Both the position numbers and the translations under genes were made by a program. From the NCBI GenBank assembly GCA_002069765.1, contig MWBZ01000006.1:1-64000 (forward strand): a DNA stretch of 64,000 bases. Reading direction: 5' to 3'. This DNA comes from a bacterium ADurb.Bin243. GTDB lineage: Bacteria; Muiribacteriota; UBA9980. This document shows, one piece after another, positions 53,354-62,222 of this stretch. The notes beneath the pieces were generated by a model. It ran no database searches. It saw only the letters and a list, made by a program, of their open reading frames with translations, and was not told where the DNA came from. How positions within the stretch are numbered: the stretch's first letter is position 1; each line of letters starts with the position of its first letter.

Positions 53354-54628
53354 TTATTCGTATCTTAAAGCGTCGATAATGTTTTTAGTCGACGCTATAT
53401 AGGCCGGATAGTATCCGAAGAATATGCCGGTGAACACTGAAAATGAAAACGACAGCAGGATCGAGCCGCCAGTGGTATAGGTGCTCCAGCCGGTGTAGAA
53501 CGAAACGCCGTAGCTTATAACCAGCCCGCAGAATATTCCGATAACTCCGCCGATGACGGATATAATGGTGGCTTCGGCCACGAACTGGAAAAGTATGATT
53601 TTAGCGGTAGCTCCGATCGCTCGTCTGAGGCCTATTTCGCGTGTCCTTTCGGTGACGGTGGCGAGCATGATGTTCATGATGCCGATACCGCCGACTATAA
53701 GTGAAAGGCTTGCGATTAAAACCATGACGAGATTGAATATTTCTACCGCTTTTTTACTCTGTTCGAGCACTTCGAGCGGAACTATAATTTCGAAATCGTC
53801 CACTCCGAAGTGGCGGCGTTTTAAAATCGAAGATATCATGTTTTTAGCGAACGCCAGGCAGTCGGTCGACTTGACTTCCACGTAAAGTTCCGAAACGCCG
53901 TTATAAAGCATTTTAGAGTGCGTTTCACCCTGCTTGACGGGCCTGGCGAATTTCTTTTGCGATACGCTTATGGGTATGTAAATATCCGTTTCGGCGTCGC
54001 GCGTTTTAATCTGGAGTTTTTTTTCGGAAGCGGAGCCTTTTTCGGCCAGTTTTTCTTCGGTAACGCCGATAACGCTGAACTGCTGGTTATCGATTTTAAT
54101 AACCGCGCCTATGGCGGGTTCGTTAAAGAAAAGCTCTTTTCTTATTTTAGGCCCGATAACGCATACTCTGTTGTAATTTTTAAGATCGAGCGAATCGATG
54201 AAGCGTCCTTCTGCCAGTTTGAGATTGACGACGCGGGCGTAATTTTCGTCGATGCCGACCACGTTGGATTTAGGCTCGATCGAGTTATATTTGACTTTAG
54301 CTTCTTTCATTTCGAACGACGAGGCGACGTTGGCGACGAACGGCAGCACTTCTTTGATATAATCGGCGTCGGCCACGGTAAGGCCTTCCGAAAGTTTTCT
54401 GATAGCCTGCTCGAGCTTTTCGTTGCTGAGCGTAACGGGGCGTATTATTATATTGGTAGCGCCGAATAATTCTATCTGGCGGACCGTTTCGAGTTTAGCG
54501 CCGTTTCCGATCGCGAGCATCGCGATAACGGCCGCCACTCCGAAAATAATGCCCAGCATGGTTAAAAACGTTCTCAGTTTATTTCGCCAGAAATTGAGAA
54601 TGCCGTCTATCAATATTTCAATAAGCAA
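53354..54628 (-). CDS. MacB/FtsX-type ABC transporter permease
   Basis: A 424-residue protein: first membrane segment LRTFLTMLGIIFGVAAVIAMLAIGNGA, a large periplasmic MacB-type domain (about 45-300), then three FtsX membrane segments (SLSLIVGGIGIMNIMLATVTERTREIGLRRAIGA...). Start is TTG 54628, supported by AAGGTGACGTAA and overlapping the adaptor stop by 11 bases. MacB proper carries an N-terminal ATPase; this form lacks it and no ATPase gene is in the operon, so the ATPase must act in trans. It is likely to drive export of a lipid, peptide or lipoprotein. Confidence 0.92.
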   Translation of the reverse strand: MLIEILIDGILNFWRNKLRTFLTMLGIIFGVAAVIAMLAIGNGAKLETVRQIELFGATNIIIRPVTLSNEKLEQAIRKLSEGLTVADADYIKEVLPFVANVASSFEMKEAKVKYNSIEPKSNVVGIDENYARVVNLKLAEGRFIDSLDLKNYNRVCVIGPKIRKELFFNEPAIGAVIKIDNQQFSVIGVTEEKLAEKGSASEKKLQIKTRDAETDIYIPISVSQKKFARPVKQGETHSKMLYNGVSELYVEVKSTDCLAFAKNMISSILKRRHFGVDDFEIIVPLEVLEQSKKAVEIFNLVMVLIASLSLIVGGIGIMNIMLATVTERTREIGLRRAIGATAKIILFQFVAEATIISVIGGVIGIFCGLVISYGVSFYTGWSTYTTGGSILLSFSFSVFTGIFFGYYPAYIASTKNIIDALRYE

Positions 54629-57437
54629 TTACGTCACCTTCTTTAAGGCCTTCGGTTATTTCGACGTCTTCGAGGCTCTTTATTCCGCACTTAACTCTTT
54701 GTTTGACGCCGTTTTTCAAATATACGAAATCGCCTTCCCTGTCTTTGAACAAGAATTTACGGTCGATAACGATGACGCCGGCCTTTGATTCGAGAGGTAT
54801 TTCAAAATTCACTGAAATGCCGGGCTGAAATTTAGGGTTTTTCTCGCCGGTCTCGATTTCGATATCGAAGTATTTAGGCGCTTCAGTAACCGCCTCGCCG
54901 CGGTTGAACGAAAACATATCGCTTTCTTCGCGCTCTCTTGCAAAAAGGCCGATAGACTTTATTTTACCCTGATATTTTTTATCCGGCGCCGAAGGCAGGT
55001 AAAATGTTACCGGCTGTCCGACCCTGATTTTATTGAAATATTCTTCGGGCACGCTGGCTTTTATGTAAAAGCTGTCGAGATTGGCCAGTTCCAGAAAGGT
55101 CATGTTTTCCCGGGTAATATCGCCTTCTTTAATTTTTTTCATGCCTTCGGAAGACCATTTTTTAACGTAAACCGCGGTTCCTGAAATAGGCGCTTTTACG
55201 TTCGCGCCTTCGACTATTTTTTTGATCTCTTTAAGCGAATAATTATTGGATCTTATTTCGATTCCTTTTTTTTCAAGATCGTAACCGAGTTTCTGCCGTC
55301 GTTTCGAAAGTTTGAACTGTTCCAGTTCGAAATCCAGTTTGGCCTTCTGCAGCTCCATTTTTGATTTCGCCACCTGGCTGGGCAGCGGGAGCGATTTTTC
55401 ATAATCGTATCTGTATCGGGCCACGTCGAGAGCGGCCCTGGCTTTATTGAGGCTGACCTTTATTTTATTTATCTCGTTAGCGGAAATATAGCCTTTTTTA
55501 GCCATTTCCTTTTTAAGTTCGAATTCGTTTTCGGTGCCTTTTAGAGAATTTTCGCATAACTTGATCGATATTTCAAACTCTTTGCGTTTTTGTTTCTTCA
55601 ACGGCATTATTAAGATTTCATAATCCAGCTGGAGGATTTCGAGGTCTATTTTTTTAATTTTTATATTATTTTCGATAGCGCGGATATCCGCCGCCGCGCG
55701 TTCTTCAATGATCTTCTTCTCTTTATTGAGGACTTTTTCACGCAGCTGCTTTTCCTTGAGCTTATCTTCGCGTTCTTTAACGTCGATGAGGGCGATTTCA
55801 TAACCTTTTTCAACAAAAGTCCCCTCGGGGACGATTTTATTGATTTTACCGGAAAATGCGACTGAAACGTTAGTTTTATTCGAAGGCGCCAGCTCGCCCA
55901 TTTCTTTTATGAAATCCGCAATGCCGCCTCTGGACGCCGTATGAAATTCGCTCAGCGTCCGCTCGCGCCGCGCGGTTTCTCCGCTTGCCGTTATTTTATC
56001 GCCGCGCGCGAGTCCTGAAATCACTTCGATATTGAACAGGTCGTAAACGCCGGTCGCCACTTTTTTCAATTCGCCGGCGGCGGTCATTACCGAATCGCCG
56101 TTGATGAGCGCCGCGCGAGGGATGAAGAGCGCGTCTTTTTTCACGCCGGTAAGAATTCTTGCGTTAACCGAAACGCCGGGTTTTAAATCCAGATTTTTAG
56201 CGTCTCCCTCTATTTTAGCTTTGACCAGTATATTGCACACTCCGTTGGCGTCGCTTTCTGAAACGGCGGCCACGTTGGCGATGTCGTAAATTTCGGCCTT
56301 CAAAATCTTTCCGGGGTCGGAAGTGAGGCTGAATTCGACGGCCTGCCCTATTTTCACCCTGGAAATGTCCACCTCGTTGACTCTGAAATGAACGTCCATG
56401 GCGTTAAGCGACGCCACGCTCATAAAAGACCAGCCCTGCCATACGTTTATTCCGATTTTGACTTTTTCACGTTCGCCTTCGGTTATCCAGGTTTTTCCGT
56501 AGATAACGATGCCGTCGATAGGCGCTTTGATCGAGACCGCGTCTATTATTGTCTGGAGGCGGCTAATGCTTTTATTTATATTCGACAGCCTGTTTTTAAG
56601 GCCTTTTTTTATGGCGGCTCTGGTGGAAAAAGACACTTCGTAGGCTTTTTGCGTAAGCTCGACCGAAAGCGAGTCGCTTTTTATTTCGGTTTCCTTTTCG
56701 GCGAGTTGTTTGATATCGGCGCCGCGCAGCAATTTTTCGAGATTAAGCGCGACCGCTTCGCAGCTCTTTTTTTTAGAAAATATCTGCTGTTTGAGATCGT
56801 TTATTTCGGCCTGCGAGATAAAGCCTCTGGATTTGAGGATTTCTTTTTCGCCGAGTTCGCCTTCCAGATTTTTAATTTCGATCTGCGCGTTGGCGAGTTC
56901 GTATTCGAGCTCTATTTTGCGGTCGTAGTCGAGGCCGTATTTAAGCTGCCTGTAAATTACCTTGTTCTTGTCCATGTTGATGGCCTCGTATAGGCTGCGG
57001 TTGCGCTTTTCGATGACCTTCTGCTCGTGCTCGTCTTCTTTGACGAGCGAGTCGATATCGATCATGCGTTTGTTCAGCACGAGATCTTCGAGCATGTCTT
57101 TTAACTCGGTGGTTTCGAGTTTAGCGATCAGCTCGCCTTTTTTTACGTAATCGCCTTCCGGTTTCAAATACTCGATTATTCCGGAATGGAGCGCCGAAAT
57201 TTCGGCTTTTTCGCGCGATTCGATAACGCCGTGCAATTCCAGATATGTTTTAAGTTCGCCCGGTTCCAGCGTGTAATAACCGTTGCCGTTAGTAACGCTT
57301 ACCTGCGAGCAGGCGAAGATGAGCGCGAACGGAACGAGCGCGGCTAAAATGGCAGCGAGTTTTAAATACGCCAGATTGTTAAATCTTCGTTTCAACGGTA
57401 TCAAGTCCTTTTTCGGGTATAAGAACGCCGAATTCAT
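54618..57437 (-). CDS. Double-length HlyD/MacA-type adaptor (two modules in tandem)
   Basis: 939 residues. After an N-terminal membrane or lipid anchor (LIFACS) comes one full adaptor module (lipoyl halves around a coiled hairpin, ALHSGIIEYL...IDAVSIKAPIDGIVIYGKTW, then beta-barrel), and then a second one from about residue 510 (VAFSGKINKIVPEGTFVEKG...ANVKAPISGTAVYVKKW). Usual adaptors have 330-480 residues and one module. The ATG at 57437 has no ribosome site and overlaps the previous gene by 59 bases; TTG 57395 after AAAAGGA is an alternative. It links the MacB-type permease to the TolC channel. Confidence 0.88.
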   Translation of the reverse strand: MNSAFLYPKKDLIPLKRRFNNLAYLKLAAILAALVPFALIFACSQVSVTNGNGYYTLEPGELKTYLELHGVIESREKAEISALHSGIIEYLKPEGDYVKKGELIAKLETTELKDMLEDLVLNKRMIDIDSLVKEDEHEQKVIEKRNRSLYEAINMDKNKVIYRQLKYGLDYDRKIELEYELANAQIEIKNLEGELGEKEILKSRGFISQAEINDLKQQIFSKKKSCEAVALNLEKLLRGADIKQLAEKETEIKSDSLSVELTQKAYEVSFSTRAAIKKGLKNRLSNINKSISRLQTIIDAVSIKAPIDGIVIYGKTWITEGEREKVKIGINVWQGWSFMSVASLNAMDVHFRVNEVDISRVKIGQAVEFSLTSDPGKILKAEIYDIANVAAVSESDANGVCNILVKAKIEGDAKNLDLKPGVSVNARILTGVKKDALFIPRAALINGDSVMTAAGELKKVATGVYDLFNIEVISGLARGDKITASGETARRERTLSEFHTASRGGIADFIKEMGELAPSNKTNVSVAFSGKINKIVPEGTFVEKGYEIALIDVKEREDKLKEKQLREKVLNKEKKIIEERAAADIRAIENNIKIKKIDLEILQLDYEILIMPLKKQKRKEFEISIKLCENSLKGTENEFELKKEMAKKGYISANEINKIKVSLNKARAALDVARYRYDYEKSLPLPSQVAKSKMELQKAKLDFELEQFKLSKRRQKLGYDLEKKGIEIRSNNYSLKEIKKIVEGANVKAPISGTAVYVKKWSSEGMKKIKEGDITRENMTFLELANLDSFYIKASVPEEYFNKIRVGQPVTFYLPSAPDKKYQGKIKSIGLFAREREESDMFSFNRGEAVTEAPKYFDIEIETGEKNPKFQPGISVNFEIPLESKAGVIVIDRKFLFKDREGDFVYLKNGVKQRVKCGIKSLEDVEITEGLKEGDVIAY

Positions 57438-58929
57438 CGAAATCGTTTAAAAAATAAAAATAGTTTTCGTCTTCCGCGCCCATTATAAATCCGCCGCCGG
57501 CGGGCGCGCTTTCTTTGCCGGCTCCGGCCGGAGCGCCGGAGAGTTTTTTAATATTTTTAAGGTCAATGGTTTGCTTTACCGGAGAGACTATTTGAACGAG
57601 CCCGCCGTCGGCGAAATCTTTCGGCACCCTGGCTGCGTTTTTAAAAGCGCGGCATACGATGCTGACGTCGGCGGACATATTGGGCAGCAGCTTTATTTCG
57701 GATGTTTCGCTGAAATAAATGGTGACGTCGAATTCCTTGGGCCCTTTAGGGTCGCGTTCGTCCTTGAGCTTCGCCAGTTTTGAGACCGACTTTACGAACC
57801 CGTTCAATGTCCTGGCGGGATCGCAGCTGAGCGATATTTTAGCGCCCGAACCCTCGCTGAATTCGTCGATATATTTTTCGTTGACTTTGACTATTATTTT
57901 CATATTTTTAAGATCGACTATTTTGAGTATATCGAGGCCCGACCACACTTCCATACCGACGCGCGTTTTGCCTATCCAGCTGTTGGAATAAAGCAGCGTG
58001 CCGGAAATCGGCGCCTTCACCTGCGCTTTATCTATCATGGATTGCGCCTGCTGCACTTTATGTTTCTTTTCGTTTATATTGAGTTCTTTCTTTTCTTCTT
58101 CTATGGTATTGAGTTTTGCGGCGGTTTCATGCTCTTTCGCCGTGAGTTTCCGGTCGAAAGAAAGTTTCAGCACGCCGGTCTCGTTTTTTTTCACTTCTTC
58201 AGCCAGCGGAAGCTCGTCGAGCATTTCCAGCTTGTTGTAGTTCTGCTCGAGTTCAAGAAGGTTGCGCTGGTAGTCTAGTTCGAGTTCGCCGAACTGGAAA
58301 GAACTCAAAAATCCTTTTTTAAGGAGTTCTTCCTGCGATTTTAACTTGGACTGAAAATTCTCTATGAAGGCGCGGTTTTTTTCGATGCCGATCTTGCTGA
58401 TAGCCACTTCGATCGTATCCGCGCCTTTTTTGATTTCGCCGAGTTTAAAAAGGCTCACTTCGTACTGCAGGTCTTTTTTGGCAAGCTCCGTTTTTTTGCT
58501 CATGTCTTCGAGTTCGTTTTGCATCTTGAAATCTTCGAGTTCGTTTTCTGAATTGCTGAGCTCGGTCATGGCACGGTTCAGGTTTTCTTCTATGGCGCTG
58601 GTATTCAGCGAGCATATAACCTCGCCCGATTCGACTATGCTGCCTTCCGCGGCGAGTTTTTCGATGCGCGCGCCCCAGATGCCGTCGGGGACGGAAATGC
58701 CTAGTTCGTTGATGCATTCGAGTTTTCCCGAAGTTTTAAGAGTAACGTCGCAGGGCGTTTTTTTGACGGGGTAAATTCTATATTCATACGGCATGGCCGA
58801 CACGGCCGGTTTCGAGGCGCCGAAATAAGACAGCAGTTTTTCGGGATAGATGGAGCAGCCTGCGGCTAAAAGCAGCATAAAAGCCGCCGCGGTATAAACG
58901 AGTTTTTTTCTGCCGTTGGGTATAATCAT
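57379..58929 (-). CDS. HlyD/MacA-type adaptor lipoprotein
   Basis: 516 residues from ATG 58929 (site TTAAGGATTTTT). Signal with lipobox LLAAGC. Lipoyl halves (SVPDGIWGARIEKLAAEGSIVESGEVICSL and AQVKAPISGTLLYSNSW) flank a long coiled hairpin, followed by a beta-barrel (SEIKLLPNMSADVSIVC). A periplasmic adaptor between permease and outer-membrane channel. It lies between the TolC gene (33 bases) and the double adaptor (overlap). Two different adaptors in one operon suggest a mixed hexamer or two alternative pumps. Confidence 0.9.
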   Translation of the reverse strand: MIIPNGRKKLVYTAAAFMLLLAAGCSIYPEKLLSYFGASKPAVSAMPYEYRIYPVKKTPCDVTLKTSGKLECINELGISVPDGIWGARIEKLAAEGSIVESGEVICSLNTSAIEENLNRAMTELSNSENELEDFKMQNELEDMSKKTELAKKDLQYEVSLFKLGEIKKGADTIEVAISKIGIEKNRAFIENFQSKLKSQEELLKKGFLSSFQFGELELDYQRNLLELEQNYNKLEMLDELPLAEEVKKNETGVLKLSFDRKLTAKEHETAAKLNTIEEEKKELNINEKKHKVQQAQSMIDKAQVKAPISGTLLYSNSWIGKTRVGMEVWSGLDILKIVDLKNMKIIVKVNEKYIDEFSEGSGAKISLSCDPARTLNGFVKSVSKLAKLKDERDPKGPKEFDVTIYFSETSEIKLLPNMSADVSIVCRAFKNAARVPKDFADGGLVQIVSPVKQTIDLKNIKKLSGAPAGAGKESAPAGGGFIMGAEDENYFYFLNDFDEFGVLIPEKGLDTVETKI

Positions 58930-58962
58930 AAAAATCCTTAACGTCAAGGTTTTAAATAAATG

Positions 58963-60519
58963 TTAAAGGTCTCTGCCCATGGCGAAATAAAATTTATGGC
59001 AAGCCAGTTTGTGTTGAATTATAAGAGAGACCACGCTGCGCTTCGCGCTTGTGAGCTTGTCCTGGGCGTCGCGCAAATCGATGTTGGATATGAGCCCTTT
59101 TTGAAAGCTCAGCCTGGAAAATTCGAAGTTTTCGTACGCCTGACGCAGGCTTTTAGAAGCGATTTCATAAGCTTTTTCGATATATTCGATCTTCCTGAGA
59201 GCGTCGCGCTGCTCGATAGCTACGCCGGTTTCCATTTCGTCGAGCGCTATCTTTTTAAGCTCGTAATTGTTGCGTTCGACCCATTCCGAAACGGCGTTCT
59301 CCTGACGGCCCATATTGAAGCGGTACGTGAGTGAAGAGCTGAAATCTGATTCGCGGGCGGCGTTTTCATATTCGGTTTTCATAATGCTCAGATTGAGTTT
59401 AGGGGCTGCGTGCTTTTTAGCCTTCAGGTATTTGATATGGGCCATGCGCAGGGAAACTTTTTCGGCTTCGACGTCTTCCCTGACGCATTTTTTATCTTTA
59501 TTCGAAAGTATGCTTTCTATTTCGGACGTGGCCATCTGTTCGAACGAGATATTGTAGCGCAGGCTGTTTTCGTAGCTTTCAGGCGAGGCCGGCTTGAAGC
59601 CGATAAGGTCGAAGAACTGTTCCTTCTGCGTCTGGATGTTCTGTTCCTGCTGCAGCAGGGCATTTTGTGCGCTGGCCAGGTTCACTTCGGCGTTGAGATA
59701 GTCTATTTTATTGGCGAGCCCGAGCTCGTATTTAGACTTTGCGTAATCGAGCATTTCGCGCCAGCGGTCGCAGGAGTTGCTTAAAACTTTATACTCTTCG
59801 ACGGACAGGACCAGATCGTAAAACTGGCGTATGACGCGGAGTTTGAAATTTTCGCGCGCGGTAACGTAACCGAGCAGGTCGCGGTTGCATGAAAGGCGGG
59901 CCAGTGTGAGGTCGCTGTCGTCGAGGCGCCTCAAATCGAGCGACATGGAATAATTAACGCTCGAATCGTTACTCTGTTTTACGTTATCTTTTTTTGTGAC
60001 GGAAAGGTTTACCAGGTCGGCCACTTTCTGGCTGAGCGAGTAATTATAGTTATGGTCGTTATCTACGGAAACCGAAAAATTGGGTTTGTATGCGATTTCG
60101 TCAAGCAGAAGGGAATTTTCGGTGTTTTTGATATTGAGGCCTATTTTTTTTATATCTCGCGATCCGCTGAGGGCGAAGCTCATTATTTTTTCGTAATCTA
60201 TGGCGCCTTCAGAAACGAGCACTTCAGGCGTCATTTGCGCCGCGTAAATTTCGGCGCTCTCCGCGGATGCGGCCGGATCGGAAATCAGCGAGTCTTCAAA
60301 GCTATCTTCTTCGAAATCTACGAAAAATGAAATTTCGGCAGTGTCGGGCTGTTTTACGCGCGCCGTTTCGGAGCCGCCTTTGCCCCGTTCTGGAAGGTTT
60401 TTCTCCGATGAATTAACGGCAGGTTGAGCCGAAAGAATTCCGGAGGTAAATAGAAGCGATAAAACAAAAATTAAAACAAGAGGTGAAGTTTTTAATAAGC
60501 CCCGCATAAAATTTTTCAT
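58963..60519 (-). CDS. TolC-family outer membrane efflux protein
   Basis: A 518-residue protein with a signal sequence, a poorly conserved N-terminal part to about 115, and then the outer-membrane-factor fold: two long helical hairpin repeats (e.g. YELGLANKIDYLNAEVNLASAQNALLQQEQNIQ and FQKGLISNIDLRDAQDKLTSAKRSVV) around beta strands. The second repeat carries the family GLISNIDLRDAQ-type motif. It is the exit channel for the pump encoded downstream and first in the operon. The ribosome site AAGGAG is rather far from the ATG. Confidence 0.92.
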   Translation of the reverse strand: MKNFMRGLLKTSPLVLIFVLSLLFTSGILSAQPAVNSSEKNLPERGKGGSETARVKQPDTAEISFFVDFEEDSFEDSLISDPAASAESAEIYAAQMTPEVLVSEGAIDYEKIMSFALSGSRDIKKIGLNIKNTENSLLLDEIAYKPNFSVSVDNDHNYNYSLSQKVADLVNLSVTKKDNVKQSNDSSVNYSMSLDLRRLDDSDLTLARLSCNRDLLGYVTARENFKLRVIRQFYDLVLSVEEYKVLSNSCDRWREMLDYAKSKYELGLANKIDYLNAEVNLASAQNALLQQEQNIQTQKEQFFDLIGFKPASPESYENSLRYNISFEQMATSEIESILSNKDKKCVREDVEAEKVSLRMAHIKYLKAKKHAAPKLNLSIMKTEYENAARESDFSSSLTYRFNMGRQENAVSEWVERNNYELKKIALDEMETGVAIEQRDALRKIEYIEKAYEIASKSLRQAYENFEFSRLSFQKGLISNIDLRDAQDKLTSAKRSVVSLIIQHKLACHKFYFAMGRDL

Positions 60520-60642
60520 TTTGATAAACGTGCTCCTTGGAAAAAATTGAACTCAAAATAAAAAAACGCCTTTTAGACGTCCTGGAAAATCATTTTTTTA
60601 AAAAACTTTTTGGGAAAATGGCGGAAATAATAATCGATGCTC

Positions 60643-60671
60643 TTGACTATTCGCGAATCATAATGTAACAT
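60643..60671 (+). promoter_or_regulatory. Sigma-70-type promoter of the chorismate-mutase-like gene
   Basis: TTGACT, 17-base spacer, TAACAT. Its -10 overlaps the -10 of the opposing export promoter. Confidence 0.55.
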
Positions 60672-60691
60672 ATTAGAGGATTATTTGTCAA
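60662..60691 (-). promoter_or_regulatory. Sigma-70-type promoter of the export operon
   Basis: Minus strand TTGACA, 18-base spacer, TACATT (or 17 and TTACAT). Divergent from, and overlapping, the promoter at 60643-60671. The leader to the TolC start would be about 135 bases. Confidence 0.5.
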
Positions 60692-60709
60692 CAGATAAAA
60701 AGTTATTAT

Positions 60710-60724
60710 TTTACATAATGTAAA
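60710..60724. promoter_or_regulatory. Perfect palindrome, candidate operator
   Basis: TTTACAT-A-ATGTAAA, a 15-base perfect inverted repeat in the divergent region; a second ATAATGTAA half-copy sits at the overlapping -10 elements near 60661. The binding protein is unknown. Confidence 0.5.
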
Positions 60725-60759
60725 CTAAACGGTCAAAAATTAAAGGGACGGTGAAATCC

Positions 60760-61305
60760 ATGCAGAGCGCGGTTAAAAAGCTAAGGCTGGTCATAGACAA
60801 TATAGATTCGCTGATAATAAAGCTTCTCAATAAGCGCCTTAAAACATCAGCGGGCATTCAAAAAATCAAAAACGCCGCCCTGCCGTTTTCTCCTTCGCGC
60901 GAAAAGCAGATTTTAGCGAAATGCCCGGCCGGAGAAATTTTTTCGATATATCTGTCGGTGCTTATGAATTCGAGAAAATTCGCTAAAAACATAAAGTGGT
61001 ATTACATTTCCGGCGCCGATCAAAAAGCCGATCAAAAAGCTCTGGCGCTTTTTTCAAAAATTTTTGGCCCCGCTATCGCGCCAGCCGTTATCGTCGGCGA
61101 AAAAAATCTTAAAGAAGCTCTCGCCGGAAAGAGCGTAATTATTTCCCCGCACGGCGATTTAAGCGAGTCCGAGAAATGCGGTTATAAAATAAAACTTTAT
61201 AAATATTGCGACTATAAGATAAAGTCCAGAACTGTTTTCTCTTTTTATTCCACTATCGAACCGGCTTTCGAAAGCGACCTCGACGCGGTAATAGAAATAA
61301 AATAA
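60760..61305 (+). CDS. Chorismate-mutase-like (AroQ) protein with extra C-terminal domain
   Basis: About 181 residues from ATG 60760 (site GACGGTGAAATCC; a GTG at 60751 is an alternative). Residues 1-80 show the all-helical chorismate mutase pattern: LRLVIDNIDSLIIKLLNKR, a K in GIQKIK, SREKQIL and an SR-containing last helix. The last 100 residues (KWYYISGADQ...VIVGEKNLKEAL...VIISPHGDL) have an alpha/beta look but no prephenate dehydratase or dehydrogenase motif. It could make prephenate, or be a regulatory relative. It stands alone, divergent from the export operon. Confidence 0.7.
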   Translation: MQSAVKKLRLVIDNIDSLIIKLLNKRLKTSAGIQKIKNAALPFSPSREKQILAKCPAGEIFSIYLSVLMNSRKFAKNIKWYYISGADQKADQKALALFSKIFGPAIAPAVIVGEKNLKEALAGKSVIISPHGDLSESEKCGYKIKLYKYCDYKIKSRTVFSFYSTIEPAFESDLDAVIEIK

Positions 61306-61337
61306 AAAATCCGCGACGCCGCTAAATCGCTGAAAAT

Positions 61338-62177
61338 CTAATCCTTGAAGTAAAGCATCACTTTTACATTTTTCAAAAGATATGCGAACCTGGAATTTTC
61401 GACGCTGAGCGTAAGTATGTTCGCTCCGGCTTTGGAAAGGTTGGTTATATCGTATTCCGTGGAATCGAGCTTATTGCCGAGTTTGACGGAATCGTAGTTT
61501 ACCTTGTTTTCGTTAAGCTCGATCAGAAGAGGGGCTGCTGAAAGGAAACGGTCCTTTTTCACCAGCCTGTGGTTGAGGATCAGTTTAACTTTTTTTGGAA
61601 ATTTAGAAATATTAAATGAAAACGATACTCCGGCGTTTTTATCTTTGGGGCGGGCTATGAGAAAAGAATCGCCGTCCACTGAAACGAATTTGAACGTTTC
61701 GTTGAGCAGGCACGCCAGATCGCCGGCCGCCGTTCCGCCGGAAAAATCGGCTTCCAGAATAGTGCAGTCTATATCCTTTTCCGTCGGCGCCGGGCTATTT
61801 TTTCCGGCGAGGGCCGCTTCCGAAGTGGCCGCCCCGGGCGAGGCTTTAACTTCCGCCGCCGCGTCAGGCCCGGCTTCCGCCGGAGGTTCCGAATTATTTA
61901 CAGGCCGCGGCGAATCGCTTTTAGACAGCATTTCGCTTCTAACGCAGCTGTCGTATGAAACCCATAAAAGCTCGTTGGCCGGGTCTTTCTGAATGGCCTC
62001 TTTTAGCATTTTTCTGGCTTCGCCGAATTTCTGCGAGTTCATAAGCTCCATCGCGTCGCCGAGAACGTTAGGCTGAGCGTTTAAGCGGGGCGCGAAAGCC
62101 GAAATTCCGGCCAGAAAAGCTGAAACGATAAAAACGATAACCAATAAGCGACCGGTTTTCCCGATATGTTTTTTCAT
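61338..62177 (-). CDS. Secreted protein with TPR-like start and C-terminal beta domain
   Basis: 279 residues with a Sec signal (to about LNA|Q). One TPR-like pair (AMELMNSQKFGEARKMLKEAIQKDPANELLWVSY) is followed by a Pro/Ala/Ser-rich linker (about 85-130) and a domain of about 145 residues with beta strands (VKLILNHRLVKKDRFLSAAPLLIELNENKVNYDS...). The last part resembles carbohydrate-binding jelly-roll ends but is not certain. It follows the TPR gene at 62223 by 45 bases and probably shares its promoter. Stop is TAG. Unknown function. Confidence 0.72.
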   Translation of the reverse strand: MKKHIGKTGRLLVIVFIVSAFLAGISAFAPRLNAQPNVLGDAMELMNSQKFGEARKMLKEAIQKDPANELLWVSYDSCVRSEMLSKSDSPRPVNNSEPPAEAGPDAAAEVKASPGAATSEAALAGKNSPAPTEKDIDCTILEADFSGGTAAGDLACLLNETFKFVSVDGDSFLIARPKDKNAGVSFSFNISKFPKKVKLILNHRLVKKDRFLSAAPLLIELNENKVNYDSVKLGNKLDSTEYDITNLSKAGANILTLSVENSRFAYLLKNVKVMLYFKD

Positions 62178-62222
62178 TTATTCATCAATCCTTTTCAACC
62201 ATTATATAAAAATTAAACGGAG

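Noticed and set aside
5196-61340. Genome-wide reassignment of UAG as a sense codon
   Set aside because: TAG closes several genes at sensible ends (795, 5196, 42679, 48555, 61338). At 48555 the next codon is TAA, and at 42679 read-through would place a signal peptide in the middle of a protein. Local read-through at 10272 remains possible.
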